Shown piece after piece: positions 1 through 7,358 of a stretch of 14,103 nt of DNA (the first letter of the stretch is position 1; every line of letters begins with the position of its first letter). The DNA is from a bacterium (GTDB lineage Bacteria; Chlamydiota; Chlamydiia; Chlamydiales; SM23-39), in the NCBI GenBank assembly GCA_021818045.1, contig JAKAFF010000013.1, positions 1 through 14,103 of the forward strand, given 5' to 3'. A program made the position numbers and the translations under genes. The notes beneath the pieces are model-generated. The model searched no databases, was not told the origin of the DNA, and saw only the letters and a list, made by a program, of their open reading frames with translations.

Positions 1-894
1 CGTCACTTAAGGGAGATTGCCAAAGTCAAAGGACAAATCGTTGCGCTGAAAATCTACATGGGATCTTCGACGGGAGATCTACTCATGAAAAATCCTATAG
101 CTTTGGCCAAAACCTTTCAGATTGCGGCCGAAAGCAATCTTCTCGTCGCGGTGCATGCAGAAGATGAAGGCCTCATCGAAGAGCAAACTCGCGTTTTGCA
201 AAGTTCATGTAAAACAGCTTTACATTGGGGTCCAGAAATGCACTCTGCGATTCGCAACCCCAAAGTGGCAGCCACAGCCGTTAAGCTTGCGATCGATTTA
301 GCCGCTAAATATGGGACGCGCTTATACATTGCCCACGTCAGTACGCAAGAAGAGCTCGATCTCATTCGGCAAGCGAAAAAAGCGGGGCTTTCCGTCTATG
401 CAGAAGTCACGCCGCACCATCTTTTCTTGACCACACAAGACTACAAGCGCCTGGGCACTTGCGCCCTCGTCAATCCTCCTCTTAGAGAGAGCACCGAGGC
501 GGTATGGGCGGCCATTCAAGATGAAACGATTGACACCATTGGCACAGATCACGCGCCCCATTTGTTAGAGGAAAAGATGCGCCCCTTTGGGCAAGCGCCG
601 TCAGGCTTCCCTTCCATCGAGCTTTATCTTGCGCTTCTTTTGAACGCTTACCATGAAAAAAAAATCTCTTTGGAACAAATCGTCTCTTTAACACATACTC
701 GGCCTCAAGAGATCTTCCGTTGGCCTTTGAATGACGATGTGGTGTTAGTCGATCTACAAGAAAAGCGCACGGTAGATAATGTCCATTTGCATACAAAGGC
801 AAAATGGTCTCCTTATGCGGGGATGACGCTGCAGGGATGGCCCCGCTACACGATCCTCAATGGGGTAGTTTATGATACAAGAATGGTCCCCTAG
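1..894 (+). CDS. pyrC: Dihydroorotase (group I), 5' end outside the window
   Basis: Zinc amidohydrolase that cyclises N-carbamoyl-L-aspartate to L-dihydroorotate, the third step of de novo UMP synthesis, in the cytoplasm. The frame is open from base 1, so 297 residues are visible. Group I dihydroorotases are usually about 420-430 residues, so roughly the first 130, including the N-terminal HxH metal pair, lie upstream. Visible family marks, numbered from the first visible codon, are the candidate carboxylated lysine in ALKIYMGSS (K17), the metal histidines in VHAED (H52) and IAHVST (H112), the TPHH motif, the substrate-binding NPPLR and the catalytic aspartate in GTDHAPH (D183). The in-frame ATG at 58 is internal, because conserved sequence including K17 precedes it. 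The 3' end overlaps pyrD by 23 bases. Allantoinase or hydantoinase relatives are possible on sequence alone, but the pyrD-pyrE-pyrF neighbours settle the role. Confidence 0.95.
   Translation, partial: RHLREIAKVKGQIVALKIYMGSSTGDLLMKNPIALAKTFQIAAESNLLVAVHAEDEGLIEEQTRVLQSSCKTALHWGPEMHSAIRNPKVAATAVKLAIDLAAKYGTRLYIAHVSTQEELDLIRQAKKAGLSVYAEVTPHHLFLTTQDYKRLGTCALVNPPLRESTEAVWAAIQDETIDTIGTDHAPHLLEEKMRPFGQAPSGFPSIELYLALLLNAYHEKKISLEQIVSLTHTRPQEIFRWPLNDDVVLVDLQEKRTVDNVHLHTKAKWSPYAGMTLQGWPRYTILNGVVYDTRMVP
206..226. repeat. 21-base repeat with inner 7-bp dyad, copy 1
   Basis: Lies inside pyrC. The core ATGTAAA-ACAGC-TTTACAT (207-225) is a perfect 7-bp inverted repeat with a 5-base spacer. All 21 bases recur exactly at 11833-11853. 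Here it encodes the residues CKTALH. Confidence 0.6.
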
Positions 895-1918
895 CGACTC
901 TGCCATTTATGACATTCACAAAACGTATGCGGAAAATGCAGCAGATGGGCCCTATTTTGCAGGCTCTATCCCAAAGCACCCTTCCCATCCCAATGCCAAC
1001 ATCCCTTTTCTTGGCTTTCGCCTCCGCTCGAAGCTCGGCGTTCCCGCAGGCCCTTTGCTCAACGCAAAATGGATCGCACTCGCAGCTTCTTTAGGATTCG
1101 ATGTCCTCACTTACAAAACGATCCGCAGTTTTGCCCACCCAGGGCACCAATTGCCCAATGTTACATTCGTCAATGATCGCGGACAGCAAATAGACTTACC
1201 GAAAAGTCTAGAGGACTTAACGATCACAAACTCCTTTGGAATGCCTTCGCAATCGCCCGACTTTTTGTTAGAAGACATCGAAAAAGCCAACCGCTCGCTA
1301 ACCTCTGGACAAGTGATGATTGTCTCGATCGTCGGAACGCCAAATCGGGGGATGAGCTTTGTCGATGATTTTGTCCGCACGGCCTGTTTGGCCATCGATG
1401 CGGGGGCCAAAATTGTCGAGGCCAATTTCTCTTGTCCAAATGTCGATACAACGGATGGGATCTTATATAACAATGCGAAAACCGTGCATGAATATACGCA
1501 ACGAATCGCCCGCGCCATCCATCCCACTCCCCTTTTGATCAAAGTGGGCGTTTTTGAAAACCGCCATTTGATGCGCAGTACGCTGTTAGCAGCAGCAAGA
1601 GGCGGTTGTGCAGGTGTTTGCGGCATTAACACAATCAGCATGGCGATTACGCCACCTCTGGATGAGATGCGAAAGACAAGCGGCGTATGCGGCGCTGCCA
1701 TCCGCGATGCGGCGATCGCTTTTGTGATGGATGCCGCGCAAATCATCCAAGAGGAGAAATTAGATCTTGCACTTTTAGGCTGCGGTGGCATTACGCTGCC
1801 CAAACATTTTGATGAATTTTTCGATGCAGGGGCCCAGATTGCCTTGAGTGCAACAGGGATGATGTGGGATCCTTACTTAGCCATGAGGTATCATGAACGT
1901 ACGCTCTCTCATCCATAA
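872..1918 (+). CDS. pyrD: Dihydroorotate dehydrogenase, class 1-like
   Basis: FMN enzyme of the TIM-barrel DHODH family that oxidises dihydroorotate to orotate. It has 348 residues. Conserved blocks are GVPAGPLLNAKW (about 57-67), YKTIRS (81-86), the substrate loop NSFGMPS (120-126), NFSCPN (185-190), a lysine at 224 and the FMN-phosphate loop GCGGI plus ATGMM near the C-terminus. The catalytic position in NFSCPN is cysteine (C188), as in soluble class 1 enzymes; membrane class 2 enzymes carry serine there. No N-terminal membrane helix is visible, which agrees with class 1. It is longer than the roughly 310-residue class 1A enzymes, and no pyrK electron-transfer subunit lies nearby, so the electron acceptor is uncertain (fumarate would fit class 1A). 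The start at 872 lies inside pyrC and has a GGGG stretch at 862-865. The 3' end overlaps pyrE by 26 bases, suggesting translational coupling. Confidence 0.92.
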   Translation: MIQEWSPSDSAIYDIHKTYAENAADGPYFAGSIPKHPSHPNANIPFLGFRLRSKLGVPAGPLLNAKWIALAASLGFDVLTYKTIRSFAHPGHQLPNVTFVNDRGQQIDLPKSLEDLTITNSFGMPSQSPDFLLEDIEKANRSLTSGQVMIVSIVGTPNRGMSFVDDFVRTACLAIDAGAKIVEANFSCPNVDTTDGILYNNAKTVHEYTQRIARAIHPTPLLIKVGVFENRHLMRSTLLAAARGGCAGVCGINTISMAITPPLDEMRKTSGVCGAAIRDAAIAFVMDAAQIIQEEKLDLALLGCGGITLPKHFDEFFDAGAQIALSATGMMWDPYLAMRYHERTLSHP

Positions 1919-2495
1919 ACTATTTGAGCTCCAAGTGGTAAAGTTCGGCACATTTCAGCTGAAAAGCGGTGTCCAGTCCCCGATCTACATCGATCTAAGA
2001 CGCACGATCTCTTATCCCAAATTGCTCGTTGCGATTGCAGAAGTGATGCACGAAAAGATGCGCGATTGTCAATACGATCTAGTCTGCGGCGTTCCCTATA
2101 CGGCGCTTCCCTTTGCAACAGCGCTCTCCATCCAACATTCGATACCCATGGTAATGCGGCGCAAAGAGAAAAAAGAGTATGGCACAGGCCAAATGATCGA
2201 GGGGGTTTTCGAGCCTGGACAGCGCTGTCTTGTGATCGAAGATGTGATTACGTCGGGTCAAAGCATCTTAGAAACCGCTGCACCTTTGCAGCAGGCGGGG
2301 TTGATCGTCCAAGATGCAGTCGTCCTCGTCGATCGAGAGCAAGGCGGTGTGAAACGACTAAAAGAGCAGTCCATTCAGGTCCACACCATCTGTACGCTTA
2401 CGCAAATCATCGATGAGCTGCTGCATGTGCGCGCCATTGATCACAAAACCGCTGTATCTGTTCAACAGTTCATCAAGGACAACCAACATGCCTAA
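1893..2495 (+). CDS. pyrE: Orotate phosphoribosyltransferase
   Basis: Transfers phosphoribose from PRPP to orotate, giving OMP, in the cytoplasm. The protein has 200 residues and is complete. The N-terminal FGTFQLKSGVQSPIYIDLR (about 18-36) carries the orotate/PRPP lysine and the YIDLR signature. RRKEKKEYGT (89-98) is the flexible catalytic loop. VIEDVITSGQS (114-124) is the type I PRPP-binding motif. From memory, the whole chain, including CGVPYTALP and VLVDREQGG, resembles the OPRT half of animal UMP synthase more than it does enteric PyrE. The gene overlaps the end of pyrD by 26 bases, and its stop overlaps the pyrF start by 8 bases in a different frame, so OPRT and OMP decarboxylase are adjacent but separate polypeptides here. 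Confidence 0.95.
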   Translation: MNVRSLIHKLFELQVVKFGTFQLKSGVQSPIYIDLRRTISYPKLLVAIAEVMHEKMRDCQYDLVCGVPYTALPFATALSIQHSIPMVMRRKEKKEYGTGQMIEGVFEPGQRCLVIEDVITSGQSILETAAPLQQAGLIVQDAVVLVDREQGGVKRLKEQSIQVHTICTLTQIIDELLHVRAIDHKTAVSVQQFIKDNQHA

Positions 2496-3243
2496 ATCGC
2501 TCCCCTTTTTAAAACGGGCCAGCCTCACGCGCCATCTGGTAGCGCAAAAGCTTTTTAAAATTATGGAAGACAAACAAAGCAACTTAGCAGTTGCGATCGA
2601 CACGACATCGCCAGAGCAGCTGTTAGAATTGGCCGACAAGCTAGGTCCTGAGCTATGTGTTGTGAAAACGCACGTAGATATTTTAGACCATTTTACGCCC
2701 GATATCGTGAAAACTTTACGTACACTTGCTGACAAACACCGTTTTTTGATTTTTGAGGACCGCAAATTTGCCGATATTGGCCACACCGTATCCCATCAAT
2801 TTCGAGGAGGGATTTACCAAATTTCCGAATGGGCCGACCTCATCAACGCCCATGGAGTGCCAGGACCTGGCCTCATTGCCGCCCTAAAAGGGTCGGGACT
2901 TCTCCTCATTGCAGAGATGAGCTCGCAGGGCACCCTTGCCACAGGATCCTACACGCGTAAAATCGTTGAAATGGGCGATGCCCATAAAGACTGCGTCATG
3001 GGTTACATTAGTTTGCGCAAATTAAGTAAAGACCCTGGAATGATCCACTTTACACCGGGGGTCAAATGGGAAGAGGGCCAAGATTCTTTAGGCCAACGCT
3101 ATCGCACCCTCGATGAGATCTTGATCAAAAACAAAAGCGATGTGATTATTGTAGGGCGCGATATTACGCACGCTGCAGATCCGAAACATCAGGCAGCATT
3201 GTATCGAGAAAAAGCTTGGAATGCCCATGTCAAAGCCTGCTAA
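2488..3243 (+). CDS. pyrF: Orotidine 5'-phosphate decarboxylase, eukaryote-type
   Basis: Decarboxylates OMP to UMP, the last step of the pathway. I place the start at ATG 2488 (251 residues) because AAGGA at 2475-2479 sits 8 bases upstream; the frame stays open back to an ATG at 2413, but that stretch lies wholly over pyrE and has no family similarity. Catalytic features are an aspartate in AIDTT (D37), KTHVDIL (K60), the core FEDRKFADIG with the D91-x-K93-x-x-D96 catalytic set, NAHGVPGPG, IAEMSSQGTLATG, FTPGV and the phosphate-binding IIVGRDI (R224). These match the ODC half of animal and fungal UMPS/URA3 rather than the shorter enteric PyrF type. Residues 10-33 also resemble the linker between the two halves of fused UMP synthase. 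The 3' end overlaps the glycosyltransferase gene by 23 bases. Confidence 0.94.
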   Translation: MPKSLPFLKRASLTRHLVAQKLFKIMEDKQSNLAVAIDTTSPEQLLELADKLGPELCVVKTHVDILDHFTPDIVKTLRTLADKHRFLIFEDRKFADIGHTVSHQFRGGIYQISEWADLINAHGVPGPGLIAALKGSGLLLIAEMSSQGTLATGSYTRKIVEMGDAHKDCVMGYISLRKLSKDPGMIHFTPGVKWEEGQDSLGQRYRTLDEILIKNKSDVIIVGRDITHAADPKHQAALYREKAWNAHVKAC

Positions 3244-4216
3244 GGTGATCATTTTACTTCTCAATTGGAATGGAAAAGCGGACACTTTGGAGTGTCTTGC
3301 CTCCTTGCAAAAGCTCACCTACCCCCATTTTCAAGTCTTGATCGTAGACAATGGGTCCAATGATGATTCTGTAGCCGTCATCCGTGCAAAACACCCCGAT
3401 ATTCCCATTCTCGAGACAAACGAAAATTTAGGTTTTGCAGGGGGCAATAATGTAGGAATTGAATGGGCGCTGCGGCATCTTGCCGAATGGATCTTACTTT
3501 TGAACAATGATACCATTGTCGCCCCCGATCTGATCGAAGCCTTTTTATCTGCTGCACAAGAGCATCCGAAAGCAAAAATACTAGGGGCCAAGATTCTTCG
3601 ATACGACCACCCTAAAACGATCGAACACCTAGGTGGTTTTTGGAATCCGCATATTGCAGAATTTCACTGTCCTGAAGCTGGGCAAACGGATCACCCCTAT
3701 TTCAACATGCAAAAAGCCGATTATGTATGTGGGGCGGCGCTCTTCATGCATCGCAGCGTGCCAGAAACTATTGGGTTATTGGAGCCCAACTTTTTTCTTC
3801 TTTGGGAAGAGACCGATTTTTGTTGTAGGTCTCGCAAGGCAGGCCTCGAAGTTTGGACAGCACCCGATGCGCGCGTCTGGCATAAAGGGTCCTCCTCGTT
3901 TGTGGGAGGAAAGCCGCACATGTACTATTTTTGGTGGCGCAGCCGCCTTTTGTGGATCGAGAGAAATTGCTCTGTGCAAGAGCGCAAACAAATCTATTCT
4001 AAAGTAATCATTCCAGAGATTTGGAAGCTTTCTCGACACTGTCTGCTCAAATTTCTTTTTTCTAGCGACCGCGCCAAATTGCAGCGCTACAAGGCGGGGT
4101 GTGCGGGGGTCATTGATTATTTTAGAGGCCGTTTTGGCAACTGTCCTAAATGGATATTAAAGAACCAAACGCGCCCGAAAAAAAAGCAGCTTTTGAATTC
4201 ATTTACGCATAAATGA
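3221..4216 (+). CDS. GT2-family glycosyltransferase (WbbL/rhamnosyltransferase-like)
   Basis: Likely transfers a sugar from a nucleotide-sugar donor to a surface glycan or glycolipid at the cytoplasmic face of the inner membrane. The 331-residue protein has the GT-A fold marks of family 2: LLNWNGKADTLECL (about 13-26), the donor-binding VDNGSNDDS (42-50), GFAGGNNVGI (71-80), the metal-binding DXD equivalent LNNDT (94-98), a CGAALFMHR block (170-178) and the acceptor-side FFLLWEETDFC with a catalytic-type E/D cluster (E196, E197, D199). The C-terminal 90 residues are basic and aromatic, which would suit membrane association, but I see no clear transmembrane helix. The gene begins inside pyrF. 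A second ATG at 3227 is 6 bases from GGA (3218-3220) and may be the true start, giving 329 residues. Substrate and acceptor cannot be read from the sequence. Confidence 0.85.
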   Translation: MPMSKPAKVIILLLNWNGKADTLECLASLQKLTYPHFQVLIVDNGSNDDSVAVIRAKHPDIPILETNENLGFAGGNNVGIEWALRHLAEWILLLNNDTIVAPDLIEAFLSAAQEHPKAKILGAKILRYDHPKTIEHLGGFWNPHIAEFHCPEAGQTDHPYFNMQKADYVCGAALFMHRSVPETIGLLEPNFFLLWEETDFCCRSRKAGLEVWTAPDARVWHKGSSSFVGGKPHMYYFWWRSRLLWIERNCSVQERKQIYSKVIIPEIWKLSRHCLLKFLFSSDRAKLQRYKAGCAGVIDYFRGRFGNCPKWILKNQTRPKKKQLLNSFTHK

Positions 4217-4222
4217 TATAAG
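4193..4222 (+). promoter_or_regulatory. Possible promoter of the T3SS operon
   Basis: TTGAAT at 4193-4198 and TATAAG at 4217-4222 are separated by 18 bases and resemble a sigma-70/66 promoter (4/6 and 5/6 matches). The element straddles the end of the glycosyltransferase gene, just ahead of sctJ. A start near 4229 would leave only about 10 bases of leader and cut into the purine-rich ribosome site, which weakens the call. The T3SS genes could equally be read through from the pyr operon, since no terminator is visible in the 22-base gap. Confidence 0.3.
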
Positions 4223-4238
4223 TGAAGTTAAGGTAACT

Positions 4239-5087
4239 ATGTACAAAGTTTTCATTCTTGTCGCACTGCTGCTGTTAGCTAGCTGCTCGACGAATCAATC
4301 AATTGTCAATAACATTGATGAAAGAGAGGCGAACGAGATCGTCGTCTTTTTAGCATCCAAGGGAATTGTGGCGCAAAAAATGGTCACGCCCAGCTCGAAC
4401 ACTGCGGGAGCCAATGCGGTTGAAACGTACAGCATCAATGTGGACGCAGAGCGAGCAACCGAGGCGATGGCCCTCCTCAACCGCTATGGGTTGCCTCGCA
4501 TTCAAGGAACCAATCTACTCACCCTCTTTGCCAAATCGGGTCTCATTTCATCAGACCGCGAAGAGACCATCCGTTATCAGGCAGGTCTTGCAGAGGAGCT
4601 CAAGAATACAATTCGGAAAATTGATGGTGTGATCGATGCGGATGTGCAGATCTCCTTTCCCGACACCTCTGCCACTCCCACTCCTGGCACCCCTGCCCCC
4701 AAAATCACCGCAGCCGTATACATCAAGCATCAAGGCGTCATGGAAGATCCAAACAGCCATATGGAAGTCAAAATCAAGCGGCTCATGGCGGGCAGCGTCA
4801 ATGGCCTGCACTTCGAAGACGTCTCTGTCATCTCGGATCGCTCTCGGTTAGCGGACATCACCTTGCAGCCGGAAGGGGAGATGATTGGTCCTAAGGCATT
4901 GCAGCAAACTTACGTCAGCATTTGGGGACTTGTGCTCACTAAAGGTTCGCTTGCTCGCTTTCGGTGGATCTTTTTCTCCTTTATCCTCTTGTTACTCGGT
5001 GCATTTGGCGCCATCGGCTGGCTAGTGTACAAATTTTATCCACTGCTGCGCGCCAGCAAAAATGAAACTCCTCCACCAGGACCTTAA
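4239..5087 (+). CDS. sctJ: T3SS inner-membrane ring lipoprotein SctJ (CdsJ)
   Basis: YscJ/PrgK/FliF-family lipoprotein that forms the inner ring of the type III secretion basal body. The 282-residue protein begins with a lipoprotein signal, MYKVFILVALLLLASC, whose lipobox LASC puts the lipidated cysteine at residue 16. The family core follows: NEIVVFLASKGI (first ring domain, about 25-90), then the interdomain stretch with TLFAKSGLISSDREETIRY, then AGLAEELKNTIRKIDGVIDADVQISFP (115-141) leading into the second ring domain. A Pro/Thr/Ala-rich insert lies at 142-155. One transmembrane helix (about 243-265) is followed by a short cytoplasmic tail, as expected for SctJ in organisms with a C-terminal anchor. 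AAGG sits upstream of the ATG. It is the first gene of a block matching chlamydial CT559-CT564. Confidence 0.95.
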   Translation: MYKVFILVALLLLASCSTNQSIVNNIDEREANEIVVFLASKGIVAQKMVTPSSNTAGANAVETYSINVDAERATEAMALLNRYGLPRIQGTNLLTLFAKSGLISSDREETIRYQAGLAEELKNTIRKIDGVIDADVQISFPDTSATPTPGTPAPKITAAVYIKHQGVMEDPNSHMEVKIKRLMAGSVNGLHFEDVSVISDRSRLADITLQPEGEMIGPKALQQTYVSIWGLVLTKGSLARFRWIFFSFILLLLGAFGAIGWLVYKFYPLLRASKNETPPPGP

Positions 5088-5090
5088 GCG

Positions 5091-5945
5091 TTGAGACCTA
5101 TAAGCGATAACCGCAGGACGGTCCTCAAGACCTTTTTAAGCCGCAGCTCTGTGGAACGCGCCACCCAGTTAGAGCGATTTTTATCAGAAGAAGAGCGGCT
5201 GCATCTTGAGAAAATTCGCCCTGCACAAGACGCCTTTGCATCGATTGATTTTTCCAATGAACAAATGCTCGAGCGCGTACATTGGTCGTGGTTTTTGCCT
5301 ACGCTCAAAAGCTATCCCGAACCTGAGCAAAAATTGTTTGTGTACAGCCTCAGTGCATTTTCTGCAAAAAATCTGGCCAAGGTATTGACCCTATCTACCA
5401 TTGAAAAACCGCAACTGACCGGCATTGCCCGCACATTTTTCAGACAAGTCTTATTAGACAGCCTTCTAGGGGAGCATAATGACCTGCTTCCGATCCACTT
5501 GCTGCCCCCCTCTGAACTATCTTCTCTGCTCACACACTCCAAACAAGAGCTCATTCAACTCATCGACGCGCTCTCTATTTACGATTTAGCCGTAGAACTG
5601 CGTCAAATTGTAGAGACAAAAATGTTGAGAAAAATCTACAGTTTTTTAACAAAGAAAGAGCTTGAGCAGCTTCAAATAGCAAGCGCCCATAAGGAGACAT
5701 TTACATTGCAGCGCGTGGCGTTGGATCGGTGGGATGGGACGGAAGAATCGTTTCGCTCTCTTTTACACAAAAGAGGACTTGCGCGCCTGGGGCTTGCACT
5801 CTCAGGACAGCACCCTGATTTCATCTGGTATCTATGCCATCAGTTAGATATTGGAAGGGGTTCTGCTCTTTTTAAACTATGTGCACCGGAACCAACACCT
5901 GGTATTACGGAGGCGATCTGCAAGCAGATTGCGGAGCTGTTATGA
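5091..5945 (+). CDS. SctK-like T3SS accessory protein (chlamydial CT560 position)
   Basis: A 284-residue soluble protein with no signal peptide or membrane helix. I do not recognise a motif that fixes its function. Its place between sctJ and sctL is that of chlamydial CT560 and of SctK (YscK/OrgA-type sorting-platform proteins) in other systems, so a role in linking the cytoplasmic platform to the basal body is inferred from position. It is rich in leucine, charged and mostly helical-looking. Segments such as LPPSELSSLLTHSKQELIQL and FLTKKELEQL read like short helical repeats. The start is a TTG at 5091 with AGGA at 5078-5081, 9 bases upstream; no ATG occurs before the sequence is already well into the chain. 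It lies 3 bases after sctJ and overlaps sctL by ATGA. Confidence 0.8.
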   Translation: MRPISDNRRTVLKTFLSRSSVERATQLERFLSEEERLHLEKIRPAQDAFASIDFSNEQMLERVHWSWFLPTLKSYPEPEQKLFVYSLSAFSAKNLAKVLTLSTIEKPQLTGIARTFFRQVLLDSLLGEHNDLLPIHLLPPSELSSLLTHSKQELIQLIDALSIYDLAVELRQIVETKMLRKIYSFLTKKELEQLQIASAHKETFTLQRVALDRWDGTEESFRSLLHKRGLARLGLALSGQHPDFIWYLCHQLDIGRGSALFKLCAPEPTPGITEAICKQIAELL

Positions 5946-6565
5946 AATTTTTCTCCCTTATTTCGAAGCGTCAAGTGCACATAGCGCCTGGGAAAAAAAG
6001 CATCCCGGCAGACGAATTTTCAACACTGCAATCGGCCCATGAGATCCTGCAGATTGTCGAAGAAGAAGCGGCTGCATTTCGGGAGCAAACGGCCATTGAG
6101 GCGGAAAAAACAAAAGAGAGCGCTTTCCAAGAGGGGTTTCAAGAGGGGCTCAAATCTTTAAACGAGCACCTCCTTGCTTTGGACAAAGAGCTCAAAGAGT
6201 TACGAGAAGAGATCCAAAAAAAGATCTTGCCGCTCGCGCTCAAAGCGGCACGTAAAATCATTGGAGAAGAGCTCCGATTGCACCCCGATCGCATCGTAGA
6301 TATCGTCCTCACCTCGCTCAAACCTGTAACGCAGCACCGAAAAATCATCATTTATGTGAATAAAGCTGACTTACAAATCTTAGAAGAGGAAAAGCCAAAA
6401 ATCAAAAAACTCTTTGAGCATTTAGAGAATCTCTCCATTCAAGAACGCTCCGATGTAGAACCGGGGGGTTGCATGATAGAGACAGAAGCGGGTATCATCA
6501 ATGCGCAGCTAGAAAACCAGTGGCGCGCCCTGGAGGCCGCTTTTGAATCCTTCATGAAAAGGTAG
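5942..6565 (+). CDS. sctL: T3SS ATPase regulator/stator SctL (CdsL)
   Basis: FliH/YscL-family peripheral-stalk protein that binds and restrains the SctN ATPase and connects it to the sorting platform. The start is ATG 5942, which overlaps the previous stop as ATGA and has GGAG at 5933-5936; the frame is open upstream to an ATG at 5879, but that part covers the preceding gene. The 207-residue protein has a long charged helix or coiled coil at about 33-95 that includes a GxxxG step (G65, G69) typical of FliH. A C-terminal globular domain follows, with the family segment LPLALKAARKIIGEELRLHP, and ends in VEPGGCMIETEAGIINAQLE. It lies 2 bases upstream of sctR. Chlamydial CdsL is of similar size. 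Confidence 0.92.
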   Translation: MKFFSLISKRQVHIAPGKKSIPADEFSTLQSAHEILQIVEEEAAAFREQTAIEAEKTKESAFQEGFQEGLKSLNEHLLALDKELKELREEIQKKILPLALKAARKIIGEELRLHPDRIVDIVLTSLKPVTQHRKIIIYVNKADLQILEEEKPKIKKLFEHLENLSIQERSDVEPGGCMIETEAGIINAQLENQWRALEAAFESFMKR

Positions 6566-6567
6566 CG

Positions 6568-7356
6568 ATGTGGCATAAAATTTTGCTCTCTTTAGTGCTT
6601 CTGTGTGCACCTCCTTTGATGGCGCAAGTGCCTGTGGTGAGCGTGACTCAACCGCTCATTGCAGCAACCATGCCCGTGCCCCCCAGCAACAACCCCTCCA
6701 TGGTCACAAAGCTTGCGGTCATTGCGGGGCTCTCGCTTTTACCTTTTGCGATCATGCTTTTGACCTCTTTCATGAAAATCGTCGTCGTTTTATCGCTGCT
6801 TCGCAACGCTCTTGGCGTACAAAACACGCCTCCCAACCAAGTCCTCAACGGCATTGCTCTACTCATCACGCTCTATGTCATGTTCCCAACGGGCCTACTC
6901 ATGTACAAAGCAGCCGAAGGGGTGATTCAGACAAGCCCTCCCACGCAAATCATCTCAGATCAATCCGCTGTCTTTGTCGTCAATGTAGTGGATAAAGCAA
7001 AAGAGCCCCTGCGCGACTTTTTACAAAGAAACTGCAGCGCAAAGCACATGCAAGGCTTTTACACCCTTGCCTACAAAATCTTTCCAGAGCCCTATAAATC
7101 CCAGTTAAAGAGCAATGACTTTATCATCCTCATCCCCTCCTTTGTGACAAGTCAGCTCAAGACGGCCTTTGAGATAGGGGTGCTCATTTACCTTCCCTTC
7201 TTTGTCATCGACCTTGTCGTTTCGAACATCCTTCTTGCCATGGGGATGATGATGCTCTCACCACTCACGATTGCGCTACCCATCAAATTACTCTTGCTGG
7301 TCATGGTCGATGGATGGACCGTTTTGATTCAAAGTCTTGCTATGTCATTTAGGTAA
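6568..7356 (+). CDS. sctR: T3SS export-gate protein SctR (CdsR)
   Basis: FliP/YscR-family subunit of the export gate, the entry of the secretion channel in the inner membrane. The 262-residue protein starts with a signal-like stretch (1-19, ending LMA before Q) and a Pro-rich linker, features of FliP-type members. The core begins near 46 with a membrane helix and the signature LLPFAIMLLTSFMKIVVVLS, followed by RNALGVQNTPPNQVLNGIAL (79-98). Further hydrophobic helices lie at about 92-113, 199-228 and 232-256, ending with SPLTIALPIKLLLLVMVDGW. Between helices 2 and 3 lies the soluble region containing FLQRNC and IILIPSFVTSQLK. It lies 2 bases after sctL and 2 bases before sctS. Confidence 0.96.
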   Translation: MWHKILLSLVLLCAPPLMAQVPVVSVTQPLIAATMPVPPSNNPSMVTKLAVIAGLSLLPFAIMLLTSFMKIVVVLSLLRNALGVQNTPPNQVLNGIALLITLYVMFPTGLLMYKAAEGVIQTSPPTQIISDQSAVFVVNVVDKAKEPLRDFLQRNCSAKHMQGFYTLAYKIFPEPYKSQLKSNDFIILIPSFVTSQLKTAFEIGVLIYLPFFVIDLVVSNILLAMGMMMLSPLTIALPIKLLLLVMVDGWTVLIQSLAMSFR

Positions 7357-7358
7357 TC

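Noticed and set aside
1111..1803. Long minus-strand open frame opposite pyrD
   Set aside because: It is a shadow of the well-supported pyrD frame; the translation shows no recognisable domain.
2413..2487. Upstream extension of pyrF to ATG 2413
   Set aside because: It lies wholly within pyrE, adds residues with no family match, and a good ribosome site precedes ATG 2488.
2480..2500. pyrE-pyrF as a frameshifted single gene
   Set aside because: The junction has a stop, an ATG and a properly spaced ribosome site, and shows no slippery run, so two genes are more likely than a sequencing error or programmed shift.
5879..5941. Upstream extension of sctL to ATG 5879
   Set aside because: It covers the end of the SctK-like gene. 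ATG 5942 forms the usual ATGA overlap, has GGAG upstream, and gives a normal family length.
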